Origin: Aestuariibaculum suncheonense
Lineage (GTDB): Bacteria > Bacteroidota > Bacteroidia > Flavobacteriales > Flavobacteriaceae
NCBI RefSeq assembly: GCF_014596935.1
Contig: NZ_JACVXC010000003.1
Coordinates: forward strand, 434,001-498,000
DNA length: 64,000 bases
Direction: 5' to 3'
A program made the position numbers and the translations under genes. The notes beneath the pieces are model-generated. The model had not been told where the DNA came from and did not search any database. It saw only the letters and a program-made list of their open reading frames with translations. Of this stretch, positions 37,410 to 46,384 are shown piece after piece (the stretch's first letter is position 1; each line of letters opens with the position of its first letter).

Positions 37410-38849
37410 CTACTTAACCAATACCTTCTTTTCAAAACTGCTCTTTGGCGCCTCACAAAGCGAACATTCATAACTCTCTGGTAAATTTTCAAACGCTGTA
37501 TTTGGAGAAATATGCTGCGTTATATCGCCGTAAATCTGGTCGTATATAGTTAAACACTCTTTGCATTGGTAGACTTCCTCTTCGTGAACTTCTTTTTTAA
37601 TATCCTTCTCCACTTCTTTGTCATATTCTGTGCCTAATTGCTCAAAATACAATTTACTCAACTCCATTAACAATCCAGGTAATTCTACCTTATCTACATC
37701 CTGAACATGCATGATGTATTCGCGGGTATTCGGGTCGAAATTTTTAGCATACAGCAAATTATAGGTATCACGAATAACAAAATCGCCTAAATTTTCGGGT
37801 TGCTTATTTTTTTCAATAACGATAGATGTAAAATGATAGGTTCTACTTTCGTAATTGGCAATACCAAAGGTGAGTCCGTAGGTACTAATATCATTCTGAT
37901 CAAAATTGGTGACTAGGTATTTTTTTAAATTTAATGCTGCTGAATCGAAAACCGGCAAATGCCAGTTTAACTCCAACATAGAATGCCGTACATTAATCCC
38001 GTAACTTCCTAAAAATTTTTCCCATTGTAATTTAAATTTCATTGGAATCCCTTTTACAATAAAAGACTTCCAAGGCGTAATGGAAATTTTACCAATTTTA
38101 TTTTCGGCACATAAATCGCACATAGCTTTTAAAAATCTAATGTCGTAACGGTTATTCCTCCAGTACAAGCCTAACCAGTATTTATCACCAAAACGGTTCA
38201 TCCCTTCATAATACGGAAAGGGATAAAAAGGCACTTCTAAAGGCCGGTCTACGGTTCTGTTATTTGTGTCGACGGCATCACTAACCAGTTCGAAAAGCGT
38301 TTCTATGTTTTCTGGTTCTTCAACTAAAACCTTTTCAATGGCTCGTTCTATTTTATACATATCCCAGCTATAAATTAAAGCAGGATACATCACGGTTTTT
38401 TTCCATTCCGGAAGTCTCACATACAAATACCAGTAATCTTCATGTTCTGAAGCTACAAAATTAACGTTCCCCGTAAACAAAGGCACTAGACGCTGTTTAG
38501 GATCAGTAATGTTAACACGGAGTTTCAACTTATGTTTAAACTGTTCTAAAACATACAAATACCGATCACTGGTTAACCATGAAGTACTCGGTAGAATATC
38601 GGCAGACACGTAAGACGAAACGATATTTTCCATACCATCTCGCTTGGGTTTTGTAAACTTGATCTTATCGAAATCAGGAAATTTACGTTCATCTATTTGT
38701 TCGGGGAATATAATATCTTGTCGAGAACCAAATGAAATGGCATCTAAACCCAAACCTTCGGCAGCTTCACATATATATTTCAACTCTCCCGGAGATAATA
38801 CACCGCCGTTTATTCTCAATCGATACGATTCTTCTCTTTTAATTTCCAT
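37410..38849 (-). CDS. siroheme-less NirA-like protein with C-terminal rubredoxin domain
   Basis: A 479-residue protein. The N-terminus (EESYRLRINGGVLSPGEL and ISFGSRQDIIFPEQ) resembles the ferredoxin-like half domain of nitrite/sulfite reductases. The Cx5C...Cx3C ligands for siroheme and [4Fe-4S] are absent. The C-terminal 55 residues form a rubredoxin domain with Cys429/432 and Cys462/465. It lies 6 bases downstream of the nitrate reductase gene, so it is probably an electron carrier or partner of that enzyme rather than a nitrite reductase. The role is inferred from position and iron site. Confidence 0.8.
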   Translation of the reverse strand: MEIKREESYRLRINGGVLSPGELKYICEAAEGLGLDAISFGSRQDIIFPEQIDERKFPDFDKIKFTKPKRDGMENIVSSYVSADILPSTSWLTSDRYLYVLEQFKHKLKLRVNITDPKQRLVPLFTGNVNFVASEHEDYWYLYVRLPEWKKTVMYPALIYSWDMYKIERAIEKVLVEEPENIETLFELVSDAVDTNNRTVDRPLEVPFYPFPYYEGMNRFGDKYWLGLYWRNNRYDIRFLKAMCDLCAENKIGKISITPWKSFIVKGIPMKFKLQWEKFLGSYGINVRHSMLELNWHLPVFDSAALNLKKYLVTNFDQNDISTYGLTFGIANYESRTYHFTSIVIEKNKQPENLGDFVIRDTYNLLYAKNFDPNTREYIMHVQDVDKVELPGLLMELSKLYFEQLGTEYDKEVEKDIKKEVHEEEVYQCKECLTIYDQIYGDITQHISPNTAFENLPESYECSLCEAPKSSFEKKVLVK

Positions 38850-38855
38850 AACTAT

Positions 38856-41800
38856 TTACGATAAAACCTTTGTGCTACTTAAAATTTCTCTAACTTCTGT
38901 TTTGCAGCTTCCGCACCCTAAACCGGCTCCCGTTTTATTACACAGCTCGGTAAAATCTGTACAACCATGTTGAATAACTTCTTCAATATTTCCCGCTCCC
39001 ACCTGACTACAAGAACACACCAGCTTACCAAGTACCGGCACATCGTTGGAAGCACCGCGAAGCAAGGTGTTGCGTTTATCGGCCATTTCAATTTTACTTT
39101 CAATCATGGTCTTAAATTCAGCAAACTCATTTTTGTCACCCATTAACACCGCGCCAATTAACAAATCATCTTTTACAATGCATTTCTTGTAGTAGCGTTT
39201 CGATATATCGGTAAAGATAATTTCCTCGTAAGAATCGTCATTTTCAGGAACATTGATTTCTCCAATACTGCACAGGTTAAGATCGTTAAATTTTAAAATA
39301 TTCATCAATACCGAGCCATTGTATGCACAACTTATATCACCCGCAATAAAGTTTGAAAGTATATTGGCTTGCTCTTCAGCAGCCGAAGTTATTCCGAATA
39401 ACTGATTATTATATTCTGCTATTTCGCCAATGGCAAAAATATCGGGATGTGACGACTGTAAATGCTGATTAACCTTAACGCCTCGTCCGCAAACAATTCC
39501 ATTTTCGCGAGCAATCTCCACGTTAGGAATCGTACCAATGGCATAAACAATAGCGTTAGCTGTGATGAATTTACCACTCTTTAAGGTAATGTTTAATTCC
39601 CCGGTATCTTCATCATCAAACACCGTACTTACCTCGTTATCAAAATAAATCTGAATCCCACGCTCCTGAACATCCAGCGACAGCAACTTACTGGAAATCG
39701 CATCTAACTGACGCTCCATCAACCTTGAAGCACGCTGAATGATGGTCACTTTTACATTTTTATGCTTCATCGCCGCTGCAAGCTCCAACCCTAATAATCC
39801 ACCACCAACAATAACGATGTGCTGCTCTTCCGGAGGCAATCCTGTGGCGTCTAAATAGGCTTTAAAACTATCTGCATCACCTTTATTTCGCATGGTAAAA
39901 CGACCCGGAAGATTAATTTGAACATCATTTGGAATAAATGCTCGGCTTCCAGTCGCTAAAATTAACTTATCGAACGTGTGCTGTTCTCCGTAACTATCGG
40001 TTACCTCTTTTTGTTCTGAATTAATTTTATTTATTAGTGTTTCAGTATGAATTTTAATATTCAGTTTATTTAACTCGGTTTGTTTGATTTTTAGCAGTTG
40101 CTCCCAGGTTAATTCTTCTGTGACATATTCCGGAAGCAATACACGATTATAAAACAAATTCGGCTCCTTTGAAAAGACATGAATTTCATCTTCCTGATTA
40201 TTTTCTCTATAATTCTGCACAAACCTGAACGCTGCCGCCCCTGCTCCCACAATAATAATTTTTTCTACCGGCTTTTTGTATTTTGAAACCGATACACGGG
40301 TAAATTTAAAGTCTGGTTCTTTCGACTGCGGATCGACATGTGTATTCGTTAAATTATTAGCTCTGTTTAGGTCGCTTTGCAATTGTTTTCCCCAATGCAT
40401 AGGTAAAAACACCACGCCTTTACCTATGTTTTCGGTCACTTTCGCCCGAACTCGAACGGTACCATTTTCACTTTTTATCTCTGTAATATCACCATCTTTA
40501 ATTTTAGATAAAAACGCATCTACCGGATTAATTTCTAGAACTGGCGTGGGATAATGAGTTTTTAATCGGGATACCTTTCCGGTTTTCGTCATGGTATGCC
40601 ACTGATCGCGTACTCGACCAGTAGTTAAAATTAAAGGATAGTCTGCGTTAGGCTGGAGCGATGTATTAATGATACCTGCCGGCACATTAAATATGGCCTT
40701 TTGTGAAGGCGTATAGAATTTTTTATCCTGAAACAACCTCGGCGTACCTGGATGTCTGTATTCTGGAACCGGCCACTGAAACGTACCTTCTTTCTTTAAT
40801 CGATCGTAATTTAAAAAAGACACATCTATATTAGTCCCTTTGGTCATAGACGCATACTCATCGTAAATCTCCTCTGCACTATTATAATTAAAACCTCGAA
40901 AGCCCATACGCTGCGCAAAATCGCAAAAAATCTCAACATCCGGTCTAGCCTCTCCTGGCGCATTAATTTCTTTAGGTAAATAAGAAATACGTCGCTCAGA
41001 ATTCGTCATGGTTCCTTCTTTTTCCAACCAAGCTGCCGCTGGCAATACCAAATCAGCATAGGCTACCGTGTCTGACTTATGTGAAATTTCCTGAACCACG
41101 ACAAACTTAGCGTTCTTCATTGCTTTCTCTATACGATGGGTATTGGGCAAACTCACCAACGGATTGGTACAGGCTATCCAGATGGCTTTTAATTTTCCTG
41201 ATTCAAGAGCATCAAACATTTGTGTTGCTGTTAGACCCGGATTAGGTGAAATCTTTTCAACCCCCCAAAACTGAGCGACCTCACGGCGATGTTCTTCATT
41301 CATTAAATCTTTATGAACCGCCAATAAATTAGCCATACCGCCTACCTCTCGACCCCCCATAGCATTAGGCTGACCGGTTAACGAAAACGGTCCTGATCCC
41401 GGCTTACCAATTTGACCGGTAATTAGTGATAAGTTCAATAAAGCAAAATTCTTATCGGTCCCAACCACGCTTTGATTAAGCCCCATGGCCCACATACTAA
41501 TAAAGCCTTTCGCCAACCCAATAAAATCAGCAGCCTTTCTAATATCTTTTTCAGAAACACCGCATAATTTTGAAGCTTCCTTGACAGTAGTTTCTCCTAA
41601 TTGCTGATTGTATTTATCAAAACCTTCCGTATAATTTTTAACAAATTCTTCATTCATTAATCCGCGTTCAAAAATACTTCGTGCTATAGCGTTATAGAGA
41701 ATGATATCGGTTCCAGGAATGAGTTGCAGATGGATATCGGCAAAATTAGCAGTATCAGTTTTACGAGGATCCACCACAATGATTTTCACATCGGGATTTT

Positions 41801-42377
41801 CCTCTTTATGCTTTTCTAATCGACGGAATAAAATAGGATGACACCAGGCTGGATTAGCTCCTGTAATTAAAAAACAATCTGCCAATTCAATATCGGCATA
41901 AGAAATAGGCACACTATCTTCACCAAAGGTTTTTTTATATCCGACTACAGCTGAACTCATACAAAGACGGGAATTGGTATCGATGTTATTTGTTCCTAAA
42001 AACCCTTTGGTTAGTTTATTGGCTATATAGTATTCTTCTGTCAAACTTTGTCCTGAAACGTAAAACCCAACGCTATCGGGACCGTGTTTCTTAATTATTG
42101 ATTTAAAAACACTCGCAGCACGATCTAAAGCATCATCCCAACTAACCCGCTCACGAGGGTGCGAACGACTCCAGCGCATTTCAGGATATAAAATTCGGTC
42201 TGAAGTGTCATTAGCAACATAATGCAGGTTCATTCCTTTAGAACAAAGCATTCCTTTGTTTACAGGATGATCTTTATCGCCTTCAACAAAGATTTTATTG
42301 TTATTATCTTTTTTAACGATAATTCCACAACCTACACCGCAATACGAACACGTTGTTTTTATTTCATTTTTTAACAT
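38856..42377 (-). CDS. assimilatory nitrate reductase fused to a flavin electron-input module
   Basis: A 1173-residue protein. Residues 1-700 are a Mo-bis-MGD reductase of the NasA/NarB type. The [4Fe-4S] ligands are Cys10, 13, 17 and 45, and the probable Mo-ligand Cys is in DTNSRLCMSSA near 140. Residues 704-1105 are a NirB/NasB-like FAD-NAD(P)H domain (IIIVGAGAAAFRF; ATGSRAFIP; IVGGGLLGLELA). Residues 1120-1173 are a BFD-like [2Fe-2S] domain (CSCSQVGAG...GLGCGSCK). One chain could thus take electrons from NAD(P)H to nitrate in the cytoplasm. It shares an operon with the rubredoxin-tailed protein. Confidence 0.93.
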   Translation of the reverse strand: MLKNEIKTTCSYCGVGCGIIVKKDNNNKIFVEGDKDHPVNKGMLCSKGMNLHYVANDTSDRILYPEMRWSRSHPRERVSWDDALDRAASVFKSIIKKHGPDSVGFYVSGQSLTEEYYIANKLTKGFLGTNNIDTNSRLCMSSAVVGYKKTFGEDSVPISYADIELADCFLITGANPAWCHPILFRRLEKHKEENPDVKIIVVDPRKTDTANFADIHLQLIPGTDIILYNAIARSIFERGLMNEEFVKNYTEGFDKYNQQLGETTVKEASKLCGVSEKDIRKAADFIGLAKGFISMWAMGLNQSVVGTDKNFALLNLSLITGQIGKPGSGPFSLTGQPNAMGGREVGGMANLLAVHKDLMNEEHRREVAQFWGVEKISPNPGLTATQMFDALESGKLKAIWIACTNPLVSLPNTHRIEKAMKNAKFVVVQEISHKSDTVAYADLVLPAAAWLEKEGTMTNSERRISYLPKEINAPGEARPDVEIFCDFAQRMGFRGFNYNSAEEIYDEYASMTKGTNIDVSFLNYDRLKKEGTFQWPVPEYRHPGTPRLFQDKKFYTPSQKAIFNVPAGIINTSLQPNADYPLILTTGRVRDQWHTMTKTGKVSRLKTHYPTPVLEINPVDAFLSKIKDGDITEIKSENGTVRVRAKVTENIGKGVVFLPMHWGKQLQSDLNRANNLTNTHVDPQSKEPDFKFTRVSVSKYKKPVEKIIIVGAGAAAFRFVQNYRENNQEDEIHVFSKEPNLFYNRVLLPEYVTEELTWEQLLKIKQTELNKLNIKIHTETLINKINSEQKEVTDSYGEQHTFDKLILATGSRAFIPNDVQINLPGRFTMRNKGDADSFKAYLDATGLPPEEQHIVIVGGGLLGLELAAAMKHKNVKVTIIQRASRLMERQLDAISSKLLSLDVQERGIQIYFDNEVSTVFDDEDTGELNITLKSGKFITANAIVYAIGTIPNVEIARENGIVCGRGVKVNQHLQSSHPDIFAIGEIAEYNNQLFGITSAAEEQANILSNFIAGDISCAYNGSVLMNILKFNDLNLCSIGEINVPENDDSYEEIIFTDISKRYYKKCIVKDDLLIGAVLMGDKNEFAEFKTMIESKIEMADKRNTLLRGASNDVPVLGKLVCSCSQVGAGNIEEVIQHGCTDFTELCNKTGAGLGCGSCKTEVREILSSTKVLS

Positions 42378-42604
42378 AAACCACTGTGTTTTATACTAAA
42401 TTATAACATTTTAATTTCACCAAGCACGGGAGTCGACATTATTGAGAATACAGCAAAAAGGAATACTTTCTTTTCTATATTTAACAACACAACGAACCAT
42501 AACTTATGTTTTTAAAGGGAATATGTTCTAGAAACTACCTACCAAACAAATAACATTTAACAAATTTTCGAGTAAAAAACAACTAAGAACACCTCCTGTT
42601 ATTA

Positions 42605-42625
42605 CAAAATTAAGTATAAATACTT
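42605..42625 (-). promoter_or_regulatory. promoter and overlapping palindromic operator of the nitrate reductase operon
   Basis: Minus-strand -7 element TAATTTTG (42605-42612) directly follows the palindrome AAGTAT-AA-ATACTT (42612-42625, plus-strand sense), sharing one base. This is the geometry found at the Fnr-like gene. A TACGTA (42645-42650) lies further upstream. The leader would be about 220 bases. Between 42378 and 42600 I see no gene. Confidence 0.6.
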
Positions 42626-42711
42626 AATTTTTAAAACAAAAAAATACGTATTGTTAGATAAATACTATTTTCTTAATTAATGAAATATGATTTTAGGAAT
42701 CTGCTAAAAAA

Positions 42712-42744
42712 AATACTCGTATTACAGCTTATAATACGAGTATT
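42712..42744 (-). terminator. terminator of the nirB-to-narL-like operon
   Basis: A 12-bp perfect stem AATACTCGTATT / AATACGAGTATT with a 9-base loop, followed by T8 on the minus strand, 25 bases after the response-regulator stop codon. Confidence 0.9.
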
Positions 42745-42769
42745 AATAAATTTTAATGAAGTACAACCG

Positions 42770-43435
42770 TTAAACCAATTGATACTCTTTCGCTTTATTA
42801 CTTAATTCCATTAGGTTTTTAACTTCTAATTTCTTCATTAAGTTAAAGCGATGAACCTCAGCGGTGCGCTTACTTATCTCAAGTTCTTCAGCAATGTCTT
42901 TGTTATTTTTAAGCTGCAAAACCAGTTCTAATATCTGACGTTCGCGTTTGGTAAGATTGAACGGATCGTTGATTTTCTTTTTTACTCTTGGAGTTTCTTT
43001 ACCCGCATTACCACTCACAAAATTATTCATAATAATTGCCGAAACATCTCCGGTAAAATACTTACCTCCAACAGCAATACTGGTTAAAGCCTTTAAAAAT
43101 TCTTCCTTACTGGCACCTTTTAATAGATAACCATCAGCTCCTGCCTGAATCGCTTTAACCACGTATTCTTCGGAGTCATGCATAGATAGCACCAATGTTT
43201 TTACATCAATATTCTGTTCTTTAATATTTTGAACAACCTCTATACCGTTCATTTCAGGCATACGAATATCAACAATTAATAAATGTGGTTTACACGTCTT
43301 TATAACTTCAAGAGCTTCTAATCCGTTGGAAGCTTCATCAATTACCTGAATACCATCTTGATCTTCTAAAAGCGCCTTTATACCATCTCGCACTAACACA
43401 TGGTCGTCGGCTAGAACTACATTTATTACACTCAT
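42770..43435 (-). CDS. NarL-family response regulator
   Basis: A 221-residue protein with a receiver domain (phospho-Asp D56 in LLIVDIRMPEMNG) and a C-terminal LuxR-type helix-turn-helix (LTKRERQILELVLQLKNNKDIAEELEIS). It is the partner of the NarX-like kinase encoded just upstream. It has its own candidate -7 (TACTTTTG, 43524-43531) and a near-perfect copy of the nitrate palindrome in the 116-base gap, so it may be transcribed both with nirB and alone. Confidence 0.93.
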   Translation of the reverse strand: MSVINVVLADDHVLVRDGIKALLEDQDGIQVIDEASNGLEALEVIKTCKPHLLIVDIRMPEMNGIEVVQNIKEQNIDVKTLVLSMHDSEEYVVKAIQAGADGYLLKGASKEEFLKALTSIAVGGKYFTGDVSAIIMNNFVSGNAGKETPRVKKKINDPFNLTKRERQILELVLQLKNNKDIAEELEISKRTAEVHRFNLMKKLEVKNLMELSNKAKEYQLV

Positions 43436-43523
43436 AATACGGTTTATTTAATCACTTAGTGATAATTAAAATTCTAAAGCTTCCCTTAAAGTTGATAATA
43501 ATACTCTCGAAAAACTTACTTAG

Positions 43524-43553
43524 CAAAAGTATAAATTTTAAGTGAAAATACTT
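43524..43553 (-). promoter_or_regulatory. internal promoter and palindrome before the NarL-like gene
   Basis: Minus-strand -7 TACTTTTG at 43524-43531. AAGTGA-AA-ATACTT (43540-43553, plus sense) matches the regulon palindrome with one mismatch and overlaps the end of the kinase gene. Its centre is near -30 of the predicted start. Confidence 0.45.
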
Positions 43554-45369
43554 ACTCTTTTATTGGAATATTTAAAGTGACACGGGTGCCTTTATCTTGC
43601 TCGGAATGGATAAAAAAGCGACCTTCGATATACTTAATACGCTCTCGCATAAAGGTCATACCCATTCCACCATCACCTTCTTTTACCTTTTTCACTTTTG
43701 AAGGATCGAACCCTTTTCCGTTATCGTCAATCACAATACTTAATATGCTTTCACTGTGTGACAAAGACACTAAAATATGTGTAGAATTTGCATATTTAAT
43801 AGCATTATTAATCGCTTCCTGAACAATACGGTAAATATTAATCTCAACCAGAGAATCTAAACGCAGATTAAACTCGGTTTTATTAAACAACACAATATGC
43901 TTTCCTGTTAACTTTGCCAGTTCCCGCGTTAATTTATTTAATGCCGGAACAATACCATGATCGGTCAACTCAGGTGGCGTTAAATTAAACGTTGCTGTTC
44001 GAACCCCTTTAATAATGTTGGTTGTAAGTTCCTTTAAATGTTCAATTTTCGATGCTGTTTTTTCAATATCAGAAATGTCAATACTTTCTAAATTATATTT
44101 TAATCCCGTTAACATTTGACCAATGCCGTCGTGCACATCCTTAGCGATACGATTCTGCTCCTTTTCCTGATTTTCGATAATCTTACTCGAGATGATTTTT
44201 TGCTGATCCATCTTCTCTTCGAAACTCTCCTTTGTTAAGCGCTCAATCTCCAACTGAGCCGCTTTACGGGAGGTTATATCGGAAGCAATAATTAATAATT
44301 CCGAGCGGTCATCGGTTGGACTAAAAGGAATAATAGACATTTCCAGCCAGATCACTTCATGATCTTTTGTAGTGGCTTTCACCTCACCTTGCCATCCTGT
44401 TTTTTTGCTTTTGGAAATGATTTGCTCAATGACCAGCTGCTCTTTTTCATGAACAGAAATAACTTCTGAAAAATTAGTGGTCACATTAAATCCTGAAAAT
44501 TTAAACAATCGTGAAAATCGTTTTCCAATATGCACCACATGACCATTTTGTGTAATTCTGGCAAACAAAAGCGTCTCATCCATAGCATGATTTAAAGCAC
44601 GTAACTCACGCATCGATTTTTCTTTAGCGGCACTAAATTCATCTGCATCAATAGCCATCTTTTTTGCGCGTTGTTCTGCTAATAACAGTTCGGTTAAAGT
44701 CGCTCTCACCGACTTTGCTGTTGGCCAGAAAATGAATAAAAATTCAGCCAGTAAAATAATAAGTGTTAATATGGTAAGTAGCATCTCTAAGCTACGCAAC
44801 CAGCTTACTTTTTCGTTCGCTTCTAAATCATACTGATTTACAATTTCGTCCATGACAGACAAAAATTCACCTTCATTTTGTCTTACCTTTTTTATGTCTT
44901 CCGAAAAGGCTGAATTTGGTAACGGCGGTACATTCTCGATATCTTCTATAATCGTTTTCGCCGCACTACTTATGATATTAAATATTGGATTTAATTTCTG
45001 GAATTTATTAGAAATAATGTCACTATTCTCTCTAGGAAGCCCCAAACTATCATTTCCTTCTTGAAGTGCAAAATGCGAGGTTTCCCAAAGTTTTAGTGTT
45101 GCTTTAATTTTATCTTTAAGCAAAATACGCTCTTCTAATTCCTGCTCAGTAGAAAGTGTTACAATATCTTTAGTAAGTTTCTGACTAAGCATACGCTGTC
45201 TACCCGCAACATTGATAACCGTTGAGTCACTTTGTTGGGCATTTAAATGCTTACGAATAAGAATCTGACTTATAATTACCGAAAGCGCAATGGTACTTAA
45301 GGCAATAATATACAAACGGCTTAACTTATCAAACGTACGCTGATCTAATGAATTACCGTTATTTGTCAT
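43552..45369 (-). CDS. NarX-like membrane sensor histidine kinase
   Basis: A 605-residue protein. Membrane segments are near 18-38 and 196-216. Between them, a periplasmic PilJ/NarX-type helical sensor domain has NVAGRQRMLSQKL near 46-58, the position of the nitrate-sensing P-box in NarX. A PAS domain follows (about 265-370). A HisKA_3 domain has phospho-His near 412 (RIAKDVHDGIGQ). The HATPase domain has DDNGKGFD and GGMGMTFMRERI. It is co-transcribed with nirBD, which supports nitrate or nitrite as ligand; the ligand is not proven by sequence. Confidence 0.9.
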   Translation of the reverse strand: MTNNGNSLDQRTFDKLSRLYIIALSTIALSVIISQILIRKHLNAQQSDSTVINVAGRQRMLSQKLTKDIVTLSTEQELEERILLKDKIKATLKLWETSHFALQEGNDSLGLPRENSDIISNKFQKLNPIFNIISSAAKTIIEDIENVPPLPNSAFSEDIKKVRQNEGEFLSVMDEIVNQYDLEANEKVSWLRSLEMLLTILTLIILLAEFLFIFWPTAKSVRATLTELLLAEQRAKKMAIDADEFSAAKEKSMRELRALNHAMDETLLFARITQNGHVVHIGKRFSRLFKFSGFNVTTNFSEVISVHEKEQLVIEQIISKSKKTGWQGEVKATTKDHEVIWLEMSIIPFSPTDDRSELLIIASDITSRKAAQLEIERLTKESFEEKMDQQKIISSKIIENQEKEQNRIAKDVHDGIGQMLTGLKYNLESIDISDIEKTASKIEHLKELTTNIIKGVRTATFNLTPPELTDHGIVPALNKLTRELAKLTGKHIVLFNKTEFNLRLDSLVEINIYRIVQEAINNAIKYANSTHILVSLSHSESILSIVIDDNGKGFDPSKVKKVKEGDGGMGMTFMRERIKYIEGRFFIHSEQDKGTRVTLNIPIKE

Positions 45370-45382
45370 ATTTAAATATTGT

Positions 45383-45967
45383 TTAAGAAATCGCTTGTTT
45401 TACCAGAGCTAAACTTTTTTCTGAAAATTTAATTTTTAGAGCTTCTTCATGTCCTTCTTCAGACATTTTTACCCATGTTTTTTGAAGAATATCAATCACT
45501 TTCTCATCTTCATGCTTCGCAGCAAACTCTTCGAAATAATAGTCTAAGAACACCAGACAAATCACATCTTCAATCGTCTGACTTTCTTCATTTTTCTTGA
45601 TTAATTTTTTATTGATTAAAAAGGAAACACGATCGATAAATTCATCCTCATAACCCACTTCCTTTAAAATATCCGCCGTAATTTCAGCATGCATTTTCTT
45701 TAGAGTCTCACGCCATTTTAAATAGCCTACGCGATCCATGGGATATTCATCTCTGGCTATTTTCCATCGGCAAATATGTTGCGCTCTGGCAGCCAGTTGC
45801 AACGCTCTTGAAGCGTTTGGCTTAAACTGTAAGAGTTTTTGAGACATACGCTGCGAATACAACAATTCCTTTGGAAAATCTACACCATGACTGTGATACA
45901 CGTTAGGGTCTTCCGAATTTTTTTTATCAATTAAAGCTATAGCTGTTTCAAATCTTGTTGGTTCCAT
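45383..45967 (-). CDS. DUF4202 protein of the nitrite reductase operon
   Basis: A 194-residue soluble helical protein with HSHGVDFPKELLYSQRMS, LAARAQHICRWKIARDEYP and YLKWRETLKKMHAE, the marks of DUF4202. The repeated His/Arg pattern suggests a helical ligand- or metal-binding fold. No function is established to my knowledge. It lies 15 bases after nirD and 13 before the sensor kinase, and DUF4202 genes are often near nirBD. Confidence 0.88.
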   Translation of the reverse strand: MEPTRFETAIALIDKKNSEDPNVYHSHGVDFPKELLYSQRMSQKLLQFKPNASRALQLAARAQHICRWKIARDEYPMDRVGYLKWRETLKKMHAEITADILKEVGYEDEFIDRVSFLINKKLIKKNEESQTIEDVICLVFLDYYFEEFAAKHEDEKVIDILQKTWVKMSEEGHEEALKIKFSEKSLALVKQAIS

Positions 45968-45982
45968 TTGGTTTGGTATATA

Positions 45983-46360
45983 TTAGTCTGAAAAGCCAAT
46001 ATACACATTTCCGTCTTTAATTTTAACAGGATAAGTCGCTATTTTCAAATCATCACCGTTTAAATTCGCCCCGTCTTCCAACGAAAAATTCTTCTTGTGC
46101 ATCGGGCAGGCCACCTTCGCTATACCGTCCTTATCGCCTATCATTCCTAAGGATAATACCATTTCCATTTTATGAGGACAAAGATTTTGAGCAGCGTACC
46201 ACTTATTCTTTCTAACAAAATTATAAACCGCAATTTGCTTGGTTTTGTACTTAATACAGGCACCGCTATTTTCAGGAAAATCGGTTACTGCACCCACTTC
46301 AAACCACGTAGTAACATCGCCTTCGGTTACTGTATTGTATTGATTAAGTATATCTTGCAT
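45983..46360 (-). CDS. nirD: nitrite reductase small subunit with Rieske site
   Basis: A 125-residue NirD-type protein. The Rieske ligand pairs CPH (in AQNLCPHKMEM) and CPMH (VACPMHKKNF) are both intact, so it probably carries a [2Fe-2S] cluster, unlike the E. coli NirD, which lacks it. It works with NirB in NADH-dependent nitrite reduction to ammonium. It lies 24 bases after nirB. Confidence 0.93.
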   Translation of the reverse strand: MQDILNQYNTVTEGDVTTWFEVGAVTDFPENSGACIKYKTKQIAVYNFVRKNKWYAAQNLCPHKMEMVLSLGMIGDKDGIAKVACPMHKKNFSLEDGANLNGDDLKIATYPVKIKDGNVYIGFSD

Positions 46361-46384
46361 TTTTTATATTTTAAGGTTGAATAT

